A DNA stretch of 20,830 bases from a virus (IMGVR_UViG_3300035698_015796:1-20830); one strand, 5' to 3'; positions 15,261-19,913 are shown, numbered from the stretch's first letter. The notes: generated by a model from the sequence alone, not told the origin. Made by a program: numbers and translations.

Positions 15261-15402
15261 GATCTAACCTCTTGATAAAATCAACTACCTTCATGATCAC
15301 CTTGTGCTTCTCACTCTTCGGACTCAAACAGTAAGTCAAAGATTCAATTGCTTCTGGTAACCAGTCACAATTCCTCTCCAACATAGCAATAAAACTTTCC
15401 AT
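15253..15402 (-). CDS. 49-aa protein, first gene of the packaging operon
   Basis: ATG 15402 behind AGGGG with an 8-nt spacer. The product is MESFIAMLERNCDWLPEAIESL followed by TYCLSPKSEKHKVIMKVVDFIKRLDRD, ending in TGA. The last 8 bases overlap the GTG of the two-HTH gene, so translation is coupled. It is helical and amphipathic with two Cys; the family is not recognised. The SD lies only about 20 nt beyond the CCA-type end of the structured leader, so folding of the leader could govern access to it. Confidence 0.65.
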   Translation of the reverse strand: MESFIAMLERNCDWLPEAIESLTYCLSPKSEKHKVIMKVVDFIKRLDRD

Positions 15403-15427
15403 TCATTATCCCCTGTAAGGTATAAAC

Positions 15428-15724
15428 TGGTGGAGTCGGTGGGTTCTGCCCCCACGTCTCTAAGTTACCCAGAAGGTGGTGGCTTAGATCGAAACTATAA
15501 CGCGACCCCTAACTATACATAGTTACTGAAATAAACCCTCAAGTCAGCCTCTTAATTAAGCTGAGTTCAGGTAGTTCGATATAAGCGAACCGGCTCTGCT
15601 TACGTGAATCCTTGAACCAAGCAAAGACCAGTGTGTTACCGGCCATCAGGCTGACATTAACCCTTAGTTATCGCTACCTAAGTAACGGCTAAAAGGCTCA
15701 CCTGAGAGTTTATTTGTCCCCTTC
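15428..15724 (-). ncRNA. Structured ~300-nt RNA/leader ahead of the packaging operon
   Basis: Read on the minus strand from the promoter at 15731-15759. A 14-15-bp helix joins 15715-15701 with 15543-15529, closing a ~190-nt domain. Inside it lie a helix 15655-15648/15550-15543 (8 bp) and a bulged hairpin 15692-15687/15662-15657 plus 15682-15678/15667-15663. There are further hairpins 15644-15638/15632-15626, 15625-15619/15601-15595 and 15591-15586/15578-15573. Outside are TAACTA-TGTA-TAGTTA (15525-15510), TCTAAG/CTTAGA (15488-15459) and GTGGG/CCCAC with a 7-nt loop (15455-15439), followed by CGACTCC-ACCA. Nearly all imperfect pairs are G-U only in minus-strand RNA. It carries no good ORF. It resembles a tmRNA 3' end superficially, but the T loop and 5' half do not fit. 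It could be a regulatory leader or a packaging-type RNA. Confidence 0.7.
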
Positions 15725-15730
15725 ACTATC

Positions 15731-15759
15731 ATTATACCACATGTTTGTCAGTTTGTCAA
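15731..15759 (-). promoter_or_regulatory. Consensus sigma-70 promoter for the structured leader and packaging operon
   Basis: Minus-strand TTGACA (15754-15759), 17-nt spacer, TATAAT (15731-15736), TGG before the -10. Transcription should begin near 15724, just before GGGGAC. The spacer is almost the same as in the promoters at 8403 and 16710. Confidence 0.92.
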
Positions 15760-15770
15760 ATTTTTCGTTG

Positions 15771-16093
15771 ATCTAATTGCAACTCTTAATTCTAGACACA
15801 CCGCGGCCTACCCCCACAGTCTGTACTTCGAGGCTACTTTAATCCTATTTACTATACTATTATTGTTCTGTAATACCTATTATGATCCAGTCTAGAAATC
15901 ATAACATTATCACTGGCAGTTGCCTTTCGCCCTGGCATCGGTGCCCCTTCTGATACTTTTAGTGTACTTGTCTGTGGTCGCTAGTTGACGCCGCTGGGTC
16001 AGAGCTAGTCTTGTGTATCAGCTGCAAGGTTTGTTTATAGTGGTGTCCCCTTGAAAAACACTCATAGTAATAGATTGTCGCGTCCTATTTATC
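15771..16093 (-). other. Gap between accessory operon and leader promoter
   Basis: About 320 bp with no long ORF. On the minus strand there is an SD-led 28-codon ORF (15852-15938). A CTAG/CTAG plus TGAC/GTCA hairpin spans 15981-16008, and an 8-bp pair joins 15897-15890 with 15797-15790 (TTCTAGAC/GTCTAGAA). None is followed by a clear T tract, so I see no certain terminator for the upstream operon. Confidence 0.5.
15852..15938 (-). CDS. Possible 28-aa small ORF
   Basis: ATG 15938 stands 5-6 nt behind AGGGG and opens 28 codons, starting MPGRKATASDNVMISRL, with TAG at 15852-15854. The support is a good SD and a gap otherwise lacking a gene. It starts with MP like the three preceding genes but lacks their Trp-Leu tail. 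Treat it as tentative; it may be chance within a structured transcript. Confidence 0.3.
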   Translation of the reverse strand: MPGRKATASDNVMISRLDHNRYYRTIIV

Positions 16094-16375
16094 TTAATTA
16101 TCTTGGTTAAGCCACTCACTTAAATGTATTATCTTAGTTATTTCATGCAAATCAGGATAGTCTTTGATAAAGTCAACTAGCTGTGCAAAGTCTGGACCCG
16201 TGACCCAACGGCCATCTGGTAAAAAGACCCGGAACCGATTGTTGGCTGCGAGACCAAAATCGGTATACGGGTACACGTAACCGTCAATCTCTATCTCCTT
16301 ATACGGGTACGAGGTACCGTCAATCTCTATCTCGTTATACGGGTACGAGATCGCGAGACCTAAAGTGTTTGGCAT
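16094..16375 (-). CDS. Small protein with a 12-residue repeat and a HLxxWL tail
   Basis: A 93-aa protein with ATG 16375. Its SD (GGAGGAGG) is formed by the last Leu-Glu-Glu-Asp codons of the upstream gene. Residues ~11-42 consist of two full copies and one partial copy of a 12-aa unit, YPYxEIEIDGxx. Next comes a strand-rich segment with FRVFLPDGRWVTGPDFAQLVDFI. The end is IIHLSEWLNQDN, matching the ends of the genes at 16377 and 16727. Function is unknown. The repeated YPY...IEIDG strands suggest a small beta-solenoid or a beta-sheet stack. It is the last gene of the accessory operon. Confidence 0.65.
   Translation of the reverse strand: MPNTLGLAISYPYNEIEIDGTSYPYKEIEIDGYVYPYTDFGLAANNRFRVFLPDGRWVTGPDFAQLVDFIKDYPDLHEITKIIHLSEWLNQDN
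16264..16346 (-). repeat. 36-bp tandem repeat inside the 93-aa gene
   Basis: The 11-mer TATACGGGTAC occurs at 16264, 16300 and 16336, exactly 36 bp apart, with CAATCTCTATCTC shared between units. The unit is 12 codons, so changes in copy number keep the frame. Confidence 0.9.
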
Positions 16376-16376
16376 C

Positions 16377-16688
16377 TTAGTCCTCCTCCAACCAATTACT
16401 CAAATGGAGAACTTCTTCCGGTTGACACTTAGGCGCAGACCCAATCTCTGCCGGCATATCTAGACGGTTATTGTACCTTTGTTGGCTGATAGCAGCTCCA
16501 AAGCTAGCAGTAGCATCTTCTAGTGTCTGCGTTGGGGGGGGAGGAGAATAATAAAACAGTCTACGTAACCGCTCAATCTTATCGGCTATATCCGTTAGCC
16601 GATAAGTATTTGTGGTGTCGTCTCCAATCATTTCCTCTATCTCAGCGATAGTCCGTTCCAGTCTCCTAGCACGTTCTTGATTTGGCAT
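16377..16688 (-). CDS. Small coiled-coil protein with a HLxxWL tail
   Basis: A 103-aa protein with ATG 16688 behind GAGGGG; it is the first gene after the promoter at 16710-16738. It is helical at the N-terminus (ERARRLERTIAEIEEMIGDD; RLTDIADKIERLRRLFYY), then a PPPP linker encoded by an 8-bp homopolymer (16536-16543), then a loosely ordered part. It ends in EEVLHLSNWLEED, related to the ends of its neighbours. Function is unknown. The homopolymer run makes this gene prone to frame slippage. The codons for the acidic tail double as the SD of the next gene. Confidence 0.65.
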   Translation of the reverse strand: MPNQERARRLERTIAEIEEMIGDDTTNTYRLTDIADKIERLRRLFYYSPPPPTQTLEDATASFGAAISQQRYNNRLDMPAEIGSAPKCQPEEVLHLSNWLEED

Positions 16689-16709
16689 TTTATTTGCCCC
16701 TCTATAATC

Positions 16710-16738
16710 ATTATACTACACATTTCTTAGTTTGTCAA
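16710..16738 (-). promoter_or_regulatory. Consensus sigma-70 promoter inside the end of a frameshifted gene
   Basis: Minus-strand TTGACA (16733-16738), 17-nt spacer, TATAAT (16710-16715). It is the third of the near-identical promoters. The -35 overlaps the last codons (Asp-Leu-Thr-Asn) of the 16727-16871 reading frame. It drives the 103-aa and 93-aa genes. Confidence 0.9.
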
Positions 16739-16871
16739 GTCTTTTTCTAACCATTCCCGTAAGTGAAGTACCGCAACGTCTTCGGTCTCTTCCAAGGGGC
16801 AACGGGAATAGTAATTCCAGAGTAATACGGCAATCTTCTGCACTGCTAAGTGGATTTATGTCAGTTGGCAT
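16727..16871 (-). pseudogene. Frameshifted small gene with a HLxxWL tail
   Basis: ATG 16871 (sharing one base with the upstream TAA) reads MPTDINPLSSAED and then a poorly protein-like sequence. The +1 frame, open after a TAA near 16854, reads AVQKIAVLLWNYY...VAVLHLREWLEKDLTN to TAA at 16727-16729. Joining the frames by skipping one base near 16844-16849 gives a 47-aa protein whose end matches HLSNWLEED and HLSEWLNQD of the next two genes. An SD (GGAGAG, within the upstream Gly-Glu codons) serves the ATG. It is either a one-base insertion, a sequencing error or programmed frameshifting. Without the shift the ATG frame would give 51 aa ending at 16716. Confidence 0.65.
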
Positions 16872-17083
16872 TAGAGCCACTCTCCTAAAGTTGTATAGTC
16901 GATGGTAACCTTTCCGTTTAAAGAGAGCTCGATCTCCTTGTAAAAGTTTACGCTTCCTTCAGCGTTTCTTACCTCGTAAGGGTAGCCGCAGCGTGGGTAG
17001 ATGAAAGTTACCGTGCAGAGTTGGCCCTTCAGGGAGGTACAAGACAAACAACTCACTACTACCTTGTCTCCAACCTTGATCAT
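16871..17083 (-). CDS. Small SH3/KOW-like protein with a C-terminal EWL tail (array member 5)
   Basis: 70 aa. The start is the ATG that overlaps the previous stop (ATGA, 17083), 5 nt behind GAGGAG, rather than the in-frame ATG 6 nt upstream, which is too close to the SD. It reads MIKVGDKVVVSC..., then GQLCTVTFIYPRCGYPYEVRN and VNFYKEIEL, ending in TTLGEWL. The xVGDxVxV opening and short strands fit a KOW/SH3-like barrel. It has four Cys, more than its paralogues. It is the last intact member of the five-gene array. Function is unknown. Confidence 0.65.
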   Translation of the reverse strand: MIKVGDKVVVSCLSCTSLKGQLCTVTFIYPRCGYPYEVRNAEGSVNFYKEIELSLNGKVTIDYTTLGEWL

Positions 17084-17391
17084 AGCCACTCCTCTAAAGT
17101 TAGATAGTTGCTCTTGAAAGGTTCTATCCCCGCAATATCAGGAAAGAACTTTGCCATGCCAGGGTTACATTGAACTAAAACTTTGATCTGGCTGTTGGAA
17201 AATTGAGTAATCCGGTCCTTGCCCGTTTGGATGTCCCTGATATTACAAGCAAAGGAGTTGTCCAAGAAGCCTCCTTCTAGCCTTATGAGCAGGGAGAGGG
17301 TAGCAGCGGTGGTGCCTATCCGGTTCACCCTGCCAATTAGTAAATCAAAGCTTGCCCAGATAATGGAAACGTAATCTCCAACTGCTATCAT
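17080..17391 (-). CDS. Small SH3/KOW-like protein with a C-terminal EEWL tail (array member 4)
   Basis: 103 aa from ATG 17391 (overlap ATGA with the upstream TGA, SD GAGGAG with a 5-nt spacer). The opening is MIAVGDYVSIIWASFDLLIGRVNRI, which aligns with the other members. A longer middle segment carries FACNIRDIQTGKDRITQFSNSQIKVLVQ, and it ends in NYLTLEEWL. It is the longest member and the most diverged. The shared ends point to duplication followed by divergence. Function is unknown; such small barrels often bind nucleic acid or protein. Confidence 0.65.
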   Translation of the reverse strand: MIAVGDYVSIIWASFDLLIGRVNRIGTTAATLSLLIRLEGGFLDNSFACNIRDIQTGKDRITQFSNSQIKVLVQCNPGMAKFFPDIAGIEPFKSNYLTLEEWL

Positions 17392-17603
17392 AGCCACTCC
17401 TCTAGTAATTGGTAATTGGGTTTGAAAGGTGAGCGCTTTTCGTGTACCGAAATTAGCGCATGCTCATATTGAACAGTCTCTTTGCTGTTACAGTCAAGCT
17501 GTACGCAGTAAAAGGTGAAGGTACCGTGATAGCCATGACTTGTAATGTTGCCAAGTAAATTGTTTCTCTCTACCCGTATCCTGTCGCCAACTTTGAATCT
17601 CAT
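17388..17603 (-). CDS. Small SH3/KOW-like protein with a C-terminal EEWL tail (array member 3)
   Basis: 71 aa from ATG 17603, which overlaps the upstream TGA. The SD GGAG is embedded in the preceding Leu-Gly-Ala codons, 7 nt away. It begins MRFKVGDRIRVERNNLLGNITSHG, then TFTFYCVQLDCNSKETVQYEHALISVHE, and ends in NYQLLEEWL. The GDRIRV...GNI core is the KOW-like turn shared with members 1 and 2. The tail codons GAG-GAG-TGG-CTA-TGA provide the SD and overlapping start for member 4. Confidence 0.7.
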   Translation of the reverse strand: MRFKVGDRIRVERNNLLGNITSHGYHGTFTFYCVQLDCNSKETVQYEHALISVHEKRSPFKPNYQLLEEWL

Positions 17604-17797
17604 AACCATGCTCCTAGTAACGTGTAACCGATCTCTGGATATTCAATGAGTTCTAAGCAGCAAGTTGCTATGAGACGGACTCCTAATTTACCGTCAAAGG
17701 TGCAAAGATCCGTGCCACAATTGTTGAATGAATTAGCGATATGACCTGTTTCCCCAGTTGATTTTACCCGTACTTGGTCACCAGCTTGAAATATCAT
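17600..17797 (-). CDS. Small SH3/KOW-like protein with a C-terminal GAWL tail (array member 2)
   Basis: 65 aa from ATG 17797 (overlap ATGA; SD GAGG 7 nt upstream). An in-frame ATG at 17803 is only one base past the SD and is rejected. It reads MIFQAGDQVRVKSTGETGHIANSF, then CTFDGKLGVRLIATCCLELIEYPEIG, and ends in YTLLGAWL. The GDQVRVK.TG..G segment is nearly identical to that of member 1, so these two are the most recent duplicates. Function is unknown. Confidence 0.7.
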   Translation of the reverse strand: MIFQAGDQVRVKSTGETGHIANSFNNCGTDLCTFDGKLGVRLIATCCLELIEYPEIGYTLLGAWL

Positions 17798-18000
17798 AAC
17801 CATGCCTCTAGCAACGTGTAACCGATCTTGATTGGGGTCGGAAGGGGTTCGAGTTCCTCGGCATAATGATAGTGATAGGTCCGAGGTTGTGGAAGAAAAA
17901 CTACAAAATAAACTTGATAGGTACGTGTCACAATACTATAAACACTTCCTTCGTTGCCGGTTACCTTTACCCGTACTTGGTCACCAATTTGAAATCTCAT
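17794..18000 (-). CDS. Small SH3/KOW-like protein with a C-terminal EAWL tail (array member 1)
   Basis: 68 aa from ATG 18000. The sequence is MRFQIGDQVRVKVTGNEGSVYSIV, then YQVYFVVFLPQPR, YHYAEELEPLP and IGYTLLEAWL. The pattern xxGDxVRVxxxGxxGxVxxI ... Y.V.F ... EELEPL is the classic arrangement of a small KOW/SH3-like barrel. It is the first gene after the promoter at 18033-18062. Unlike its followers it has no visible SD (leader ATTAAAAACAAACA), so initiation differs for the operon leader gene. The tail codons carry GAGG for member 2. No enzyme motif is present; it is likely a small binding protein such as an early host-takeover or anti-defence factor, an inference from small size, array structure and position. 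Confidence 0.7.
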   Translation of the reverse strand: MRFQIGDQVRVKVTGNEGSVYSIVTRTYQVYFVVFLPQPRTYHYHYAEELEPLPTPIKIGYTLLEAWL

Positions 18001-18032
18001 TGTTTGTTTTTAATTGAAACTTGGTCACTCTC

Positions 18033-18062
18033 AATATAACATAGCAGATCGCCCCCTGTCAA
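18033..18062 (-). promoter_or_regulatory. Promoter of the five-gene small-protein array
   Basis: Minus-strand TTGACA (18057-18062), 18-nt spacer, TATATT (18033-18038), preceded by TGT (extended -10). It is a different sequence from the other three promoters apart from the hexamers, so timing may differ. Confidence 0.75.
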
Positions 18063-18319
18063 CAGACCCTTTTAAAAATGTATGTAATTATATTCCCTAG
18101 TGTTTTCAGGGAAAGGCACCCCCCTTCTAGGGAAACCGTTGACCAGACATGAACTTGGTATACGGGGGGTACGCAGAAAAGCCGCCACCTCTTTTGGGGT
18201 GGTGGGGTACCGGTGGCGCTTGACTAGTGCCAAGTGACCATCCCAGGCATCAATATACCCGTCAACTTTTGATATCATCCGCGAAACGGCTACACATAGC
18301 CATTTCATGGGGTATAGCA

Positions 18320-18349
18320 AACGTCGCACAATATGCATTTTGCGACGTT
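18320..18349. promoter_or_regulatory. 9-bp inverted repeat, candidate operator
   Basis: AACGTCGCA and TGCGACGTT are perfect inverted arms separated by 12 nt, with no T tract on either side. A third TGCGACnTT copy occurs at 18410-18418. The spacing and repetition suit a dimeric DNA-binding protein better than a terminator. Confidence 0.5.
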
Positions 18350-18384
18350 CGGATCACCTTTGACCTGTTTAGTTGACTTGGATC

Positions 18385-18405
18385 GTATACTGGGGGGGAG
18401 TATGC
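18385..18405. repeat. Hairpin with a seven-G loop and related upstream copy
   Basis: GTATACT and AGTATGC pair (one G-U) around a run of seven G. A similar element, TATAC-GGGGGG-TACGCA, lies at 18159-18175, and both are preceded by ACTTGG. The two diverged copies may be binding sites or parts of an origin. Confidence 0.5.
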
Positions 18406-18632
18406 AAAGTGCGACTTTTAGATTGGTTCGGCGCGGGATGATCTAGGCGCTAAATGCAATATTGTTGCAATTAGCTTATGACAGTCTAGCCTCGACAAAT
18501 ACCAGTATCTGCCACTAATAGCAGTTAAACTATACATTAATATATACGCGCGTGTACGTGTGAACCGTTGCCCACAACCACAACCGGCTAACCGTGTCAA
18601 GCCCCAAATGATGGCTTCGGATAGCCAAAAGG

Positions 18633-18662
18633 TATACATGGCCGTTAATTATGTGCTATACT
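18633..18662 (+). promoter_or_regulatory. Probable promoter for the rightward genes
   Basis: TATACA (18633-18638), 18-nt spacer, TATACT (18657-18662) with TGC directly before it (extended -10). The predicted start is about 27 nt before the first ATG at 18697. Confidence 0.6.
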
Positions 18663-18673
18663 CTAGGTGTCCA

Positions 18674-18694
18674 ATTAATTAAACGAGTACCCGC
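18674..18694 (+). repeat. Repeated early-gene leader, copy 1
   Basis: This 21-bp stretch with TTAATTAAACGAGTACC is identical to 19952-19972. Both copies directly precede the two paralogous QRHS genes. Looser versions (ATTAAACAGGTAC) precede the genes at 19464 and 19650. Confidence 0.8.
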
Positions 18695-18696
18695 TA

Positions 18697-18855
18697 ATGC
18701 CAAAGCCGACGAGCAACGCTGACAGGTTCAGTAACCCGCGCAAGTTCAATGAACAAAGGCACAGTATCAACGCCACGAGTCGCAAGGCTTACAAGGCCGC
18801 TAGAGCCGCTAGGTATGAGAAGCTAGCCAACAAGACTGTTCAGGAGACAAAATGA
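18697..18855 (+). CDS. Small basic protein, QRHS/ARAxRY family (copy 1)
   Basis: 52 aa from ATG 18697, reading MPKPTSNADRFSNPRKFNEQ then RHSINATSRKAYKAARAARYEKLANK. It is strongly basic and helical, with no Cys. Aligned with the gene at 19976 it shares NPxKxxxQRHS and YxxARAxRY, so the two are paralogues. It is followed by an ATGA overlap with the next gene, whose SD (CAGGAG) lies in its last codons. It was missed in length-filtered searches because of its size. A small basic protein in this position may bind DNA or RNA; the function is unknown. Confidence 0.65.
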   Translation: MPKPTSNADRFSNPRKFNEQRHSINATSRKAYKAARAARYEKLANKTVQETK

Positions 18856-19175
18856 TAACGAGAAAAGAAATAAGAAAACATTTCGTCGACAAGGGAAACA
18901 TGGCCCACTATCGGGCATGCGAAAAAAACGGCTTGATCGCTACTATCGAAGAAGCCATGAGTAGAATAAATAAAAAAACCACTCAAATTTATTTTAGTGG
19001 AGAAAATGGCTACACAGGGATATATGTTAGAGGAAAATTAACGGATGGCAGAAGACATTATACCTCCAAAGCACAAACATTAGAGGAAGGGGTAGAAGCA
19101 TTGTTGAAAGCCTTCTATCCTGCAAATCCCCAAAATCCCCAAACATACGAAAAAAGAAGGTTGATTATTAACTAA
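18852..19175 (+). CDS. Phage protein of unknown function, 107 aa
   Basis: ATG 18852 with a 4-bp ATGA overlap and SD CAGGAG 5 nt upstream. The N-terminus is helical and basic (MITRKEIRKHFVDKGNMAHYRACEKNGLIATIEEAMSRI). A likely beta part (TTQIYFSGENGYTGIYVRGKL) and a helix (QTLEEGVEALLKAF) follow. It ends in a Pro/Asn-rich segment and RRLIIN. No family is recognised. It is translationally coupled to the small basic protein before it. The codon use is more A-rich than in the virion genes, as in the following early genes. Confidence 0.7.
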   Translation: MITRKEIRKHFVDKGNMAHYRACEKNGLIATIEEAMSRINKKTTQIYFSGENGYTGIYVRGKLTDGRRHYTSKAQTLEEGVEALLKAFYPANPQNPQTYEKRRLIIN

Positions 19176-19230
19176 TTCATTCCCTTCTTAACAAATTAAG
19201 AATTAAGAACAAAAAAAACTGGAGAACAAA

Positions 19231-19392
19231 ATGACAGAATTAGAAATTGCAATCACCGAATTTTTAGAATCCTGCCACCGGACAGGTAAACACAACACCG
19301 ATGACAATATTGAGTATTTTTTAAAGGAAAATACTCATATGAACCTTGACCCTGATGAAGTGAACAACCTGTTTTATGAGCTCGACACCTAG
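19231..19392 (+). CDS. Small acidic protein, 53 aa
   Basis: ATG 19231 lies 5 nt behind GGAGAA (CTGGAGAACAAAATG), and the frame ends in TAG. The sequence is MTELEIAITEFLESCHRTGK then HNTDDNIEYFLKENTHMNLDPDEVNNLFYELDT, helical and acidic. It is followed 10 nt later by a strong hairpin. Size and charge are typical of early phage proteins that target host enzymes, but there is no direct evidence. The family is unknown. Confidence 0.6.
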   Translation: MTELEIAITEFLESCHRTGKHNTDDNIEYFLKENTHMNLDPDEVNNLFYELDT

Positions 19393-19402
19393 TCGGTACA
19401 TA

Positions 19403-19423
19403 GGGCGCTACTAGCTAGCGCCC
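19403..19423 (+). terminator. Strong hairpin after the 53-aa gene
   Basis: GGGCGCTA and TAGCGCCC form a perfect 8-bp stem around CTAGC. It is followed by GTTTGTGCTT, a weak T-rich tract. It is symmetrical, so either strand could form it. It may terminate, or protect transcript ends by acting as a processing boundary. Confidence 0.6.
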
Positions 19424-19463
19424 GTTTGTGCTTATTAATCTATCAATTAAACAGGTACAAATC

Positions 19464-19625
19464 ATGGACAGCAAAATGTTAAAAGCTTACAAACGGTTCA
19501 TGCATGCATCCGCTGAACTAAGCCAAGTTTGGGACAACGATCAAGTTGTTGACTACCCAAAATATCTACCAAGCTTTGATGAATTCGTGTACGATATCAG
19601 TTACATCATGTGCCCATCCAATTAA
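19464..19625 (+). CDS. Small protein of unknown function, 53 aa
   Basis: The ATG at 19464, behind ACAGGTACAAATC, is preferred to upstream in-frame TTG/ATG codons that lie in the leader. The sequence is MDSKMLKAYKRFMHASAELSQ, then VWDNDQVVDYPKYLPSFDEFVYDISYIM, ending CPSN. The N-terminal half is helical and basic, the C-terminal half acidic and aromatic. No family is recognised. It carries the common leader of the early genes and may be expressed as a unit with the following genes. Confidence 0.6.
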   Translation: MDSKMLKAYKRFMHASAELSQVWDNDQVVDYPKYLPSFDEFVYDISYIMCPSN

Positions 19626-19649
19626 TTAATTTATTAAACAGGTACAATC

Positions 19650-19910
19650 ATGACAGTCGGAGAATTTAAAAAACTACTGAACAAAATTGAGGATCATAAA
19701 GTGATCCAATTATTTGTCAAAGACTCGTATTCTATTGACGGAGAATCGGCACGATTTAGCACGCATACCATGCAAAATGATGAGTGGATTGGTTTCCAGC
19801 CTAATGATTCAGTAGTAAATATTGATATCCACTTGGACAACAAATCCGTGATTGATGATGATGGCTCCCTCAACCCATCCAAGAAAAAACCGAAAATTAC
19901 TTTTAGATAG
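19650..19910 (+). CDS. Small protein of unknown function, 86 aa
   Basis: ATG 19650, spaced behind ACAGGTACAATC; ends in TAG. It opens with a helical MTVGEFKKLLNKIEDHKVIQLF, then VKDSYSIDGESARFSTHTM and DSVVNIDIHLDNKSVIDDDGSLN, and closes with a basic PSKKKPKITFR. The FKKLLNKI...D..I.LF opening and the strand-rich middle resemble other small phage proteins that carry a short helix and a beta sheet, but I do not assign a family. A hairpin follows 3 nt later. Confidence 0.65.
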   Translation: MTVGEFKKLLNKIEDHKVIQLFVKDSYSIDGESARFSTHTMQNDEWIGFQPNDSVVNIDIHLDNKSVIDDDGSLNPSKKKPKITFR

Positions 19911-19913
19911 TGA

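Larger units (their letters stand above)
18063..18632. other. Divergent control region without a supported gene
   Basis: About 570 bp between leftward and rightward operons. Minus-strand frames at 18072-18338 (88 codons) and 18418-18639 (73 codons) lack SD sequences and I do not call them. Structures seen: TTCCCT/AGGGAA hairpin near 18091-18111, a GC-rich CCACCTC-TTTT-GGGGTGG hairpin near 18186-18203, and a 9-bp inverted repeat at 18320-18349. Two related G-run hairpins lie at 18158-18176 and 18385-18405. It could hold operators or a replication origin; no DnaA boxes or iterons are clear. Confidence 0.5.

Noticed and set aside
15428-15724. Calling the leader a tmRNA
   Set aside because: The 5' half lacks the D-loop analogue, no tag ORF ending in an Ala-Ala type sequence is seen, and the T loop is not canonical.
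17840-17875. tRNA-like T arm (GGTTCGAGT) on the plus strand
   Set aside because: Flanks do not pair well, no acceptor or anticodon arm, and it lies within array member 1.
16000-18000. CRISPR array or toxin-antitoxin pair
   Set aside because: Repeats are coding and in frame, without spacers; the overlapping small genes are paralogues, not a toxin with an antitoxin family.
18186-18203. GC-rich hairpin as a plus-strand terminator
   Set aside because: The stem pairs best on the plus strand but lacks a T tract there, and on the minus strand one pair becomes a mismatch.
18072-18338. Minus-strand 88-codon frame
   Set aside because: No SD, start lies inside an inverted repeat, and the frame crosses several hairpins; protein character is only modest. 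Not called without homologues.
18418-18639. Minus-strand 73-codon frame
   Set aside because: No SD and Cys/Arg/Trp-rich irregular composition; likely chance in the control region.
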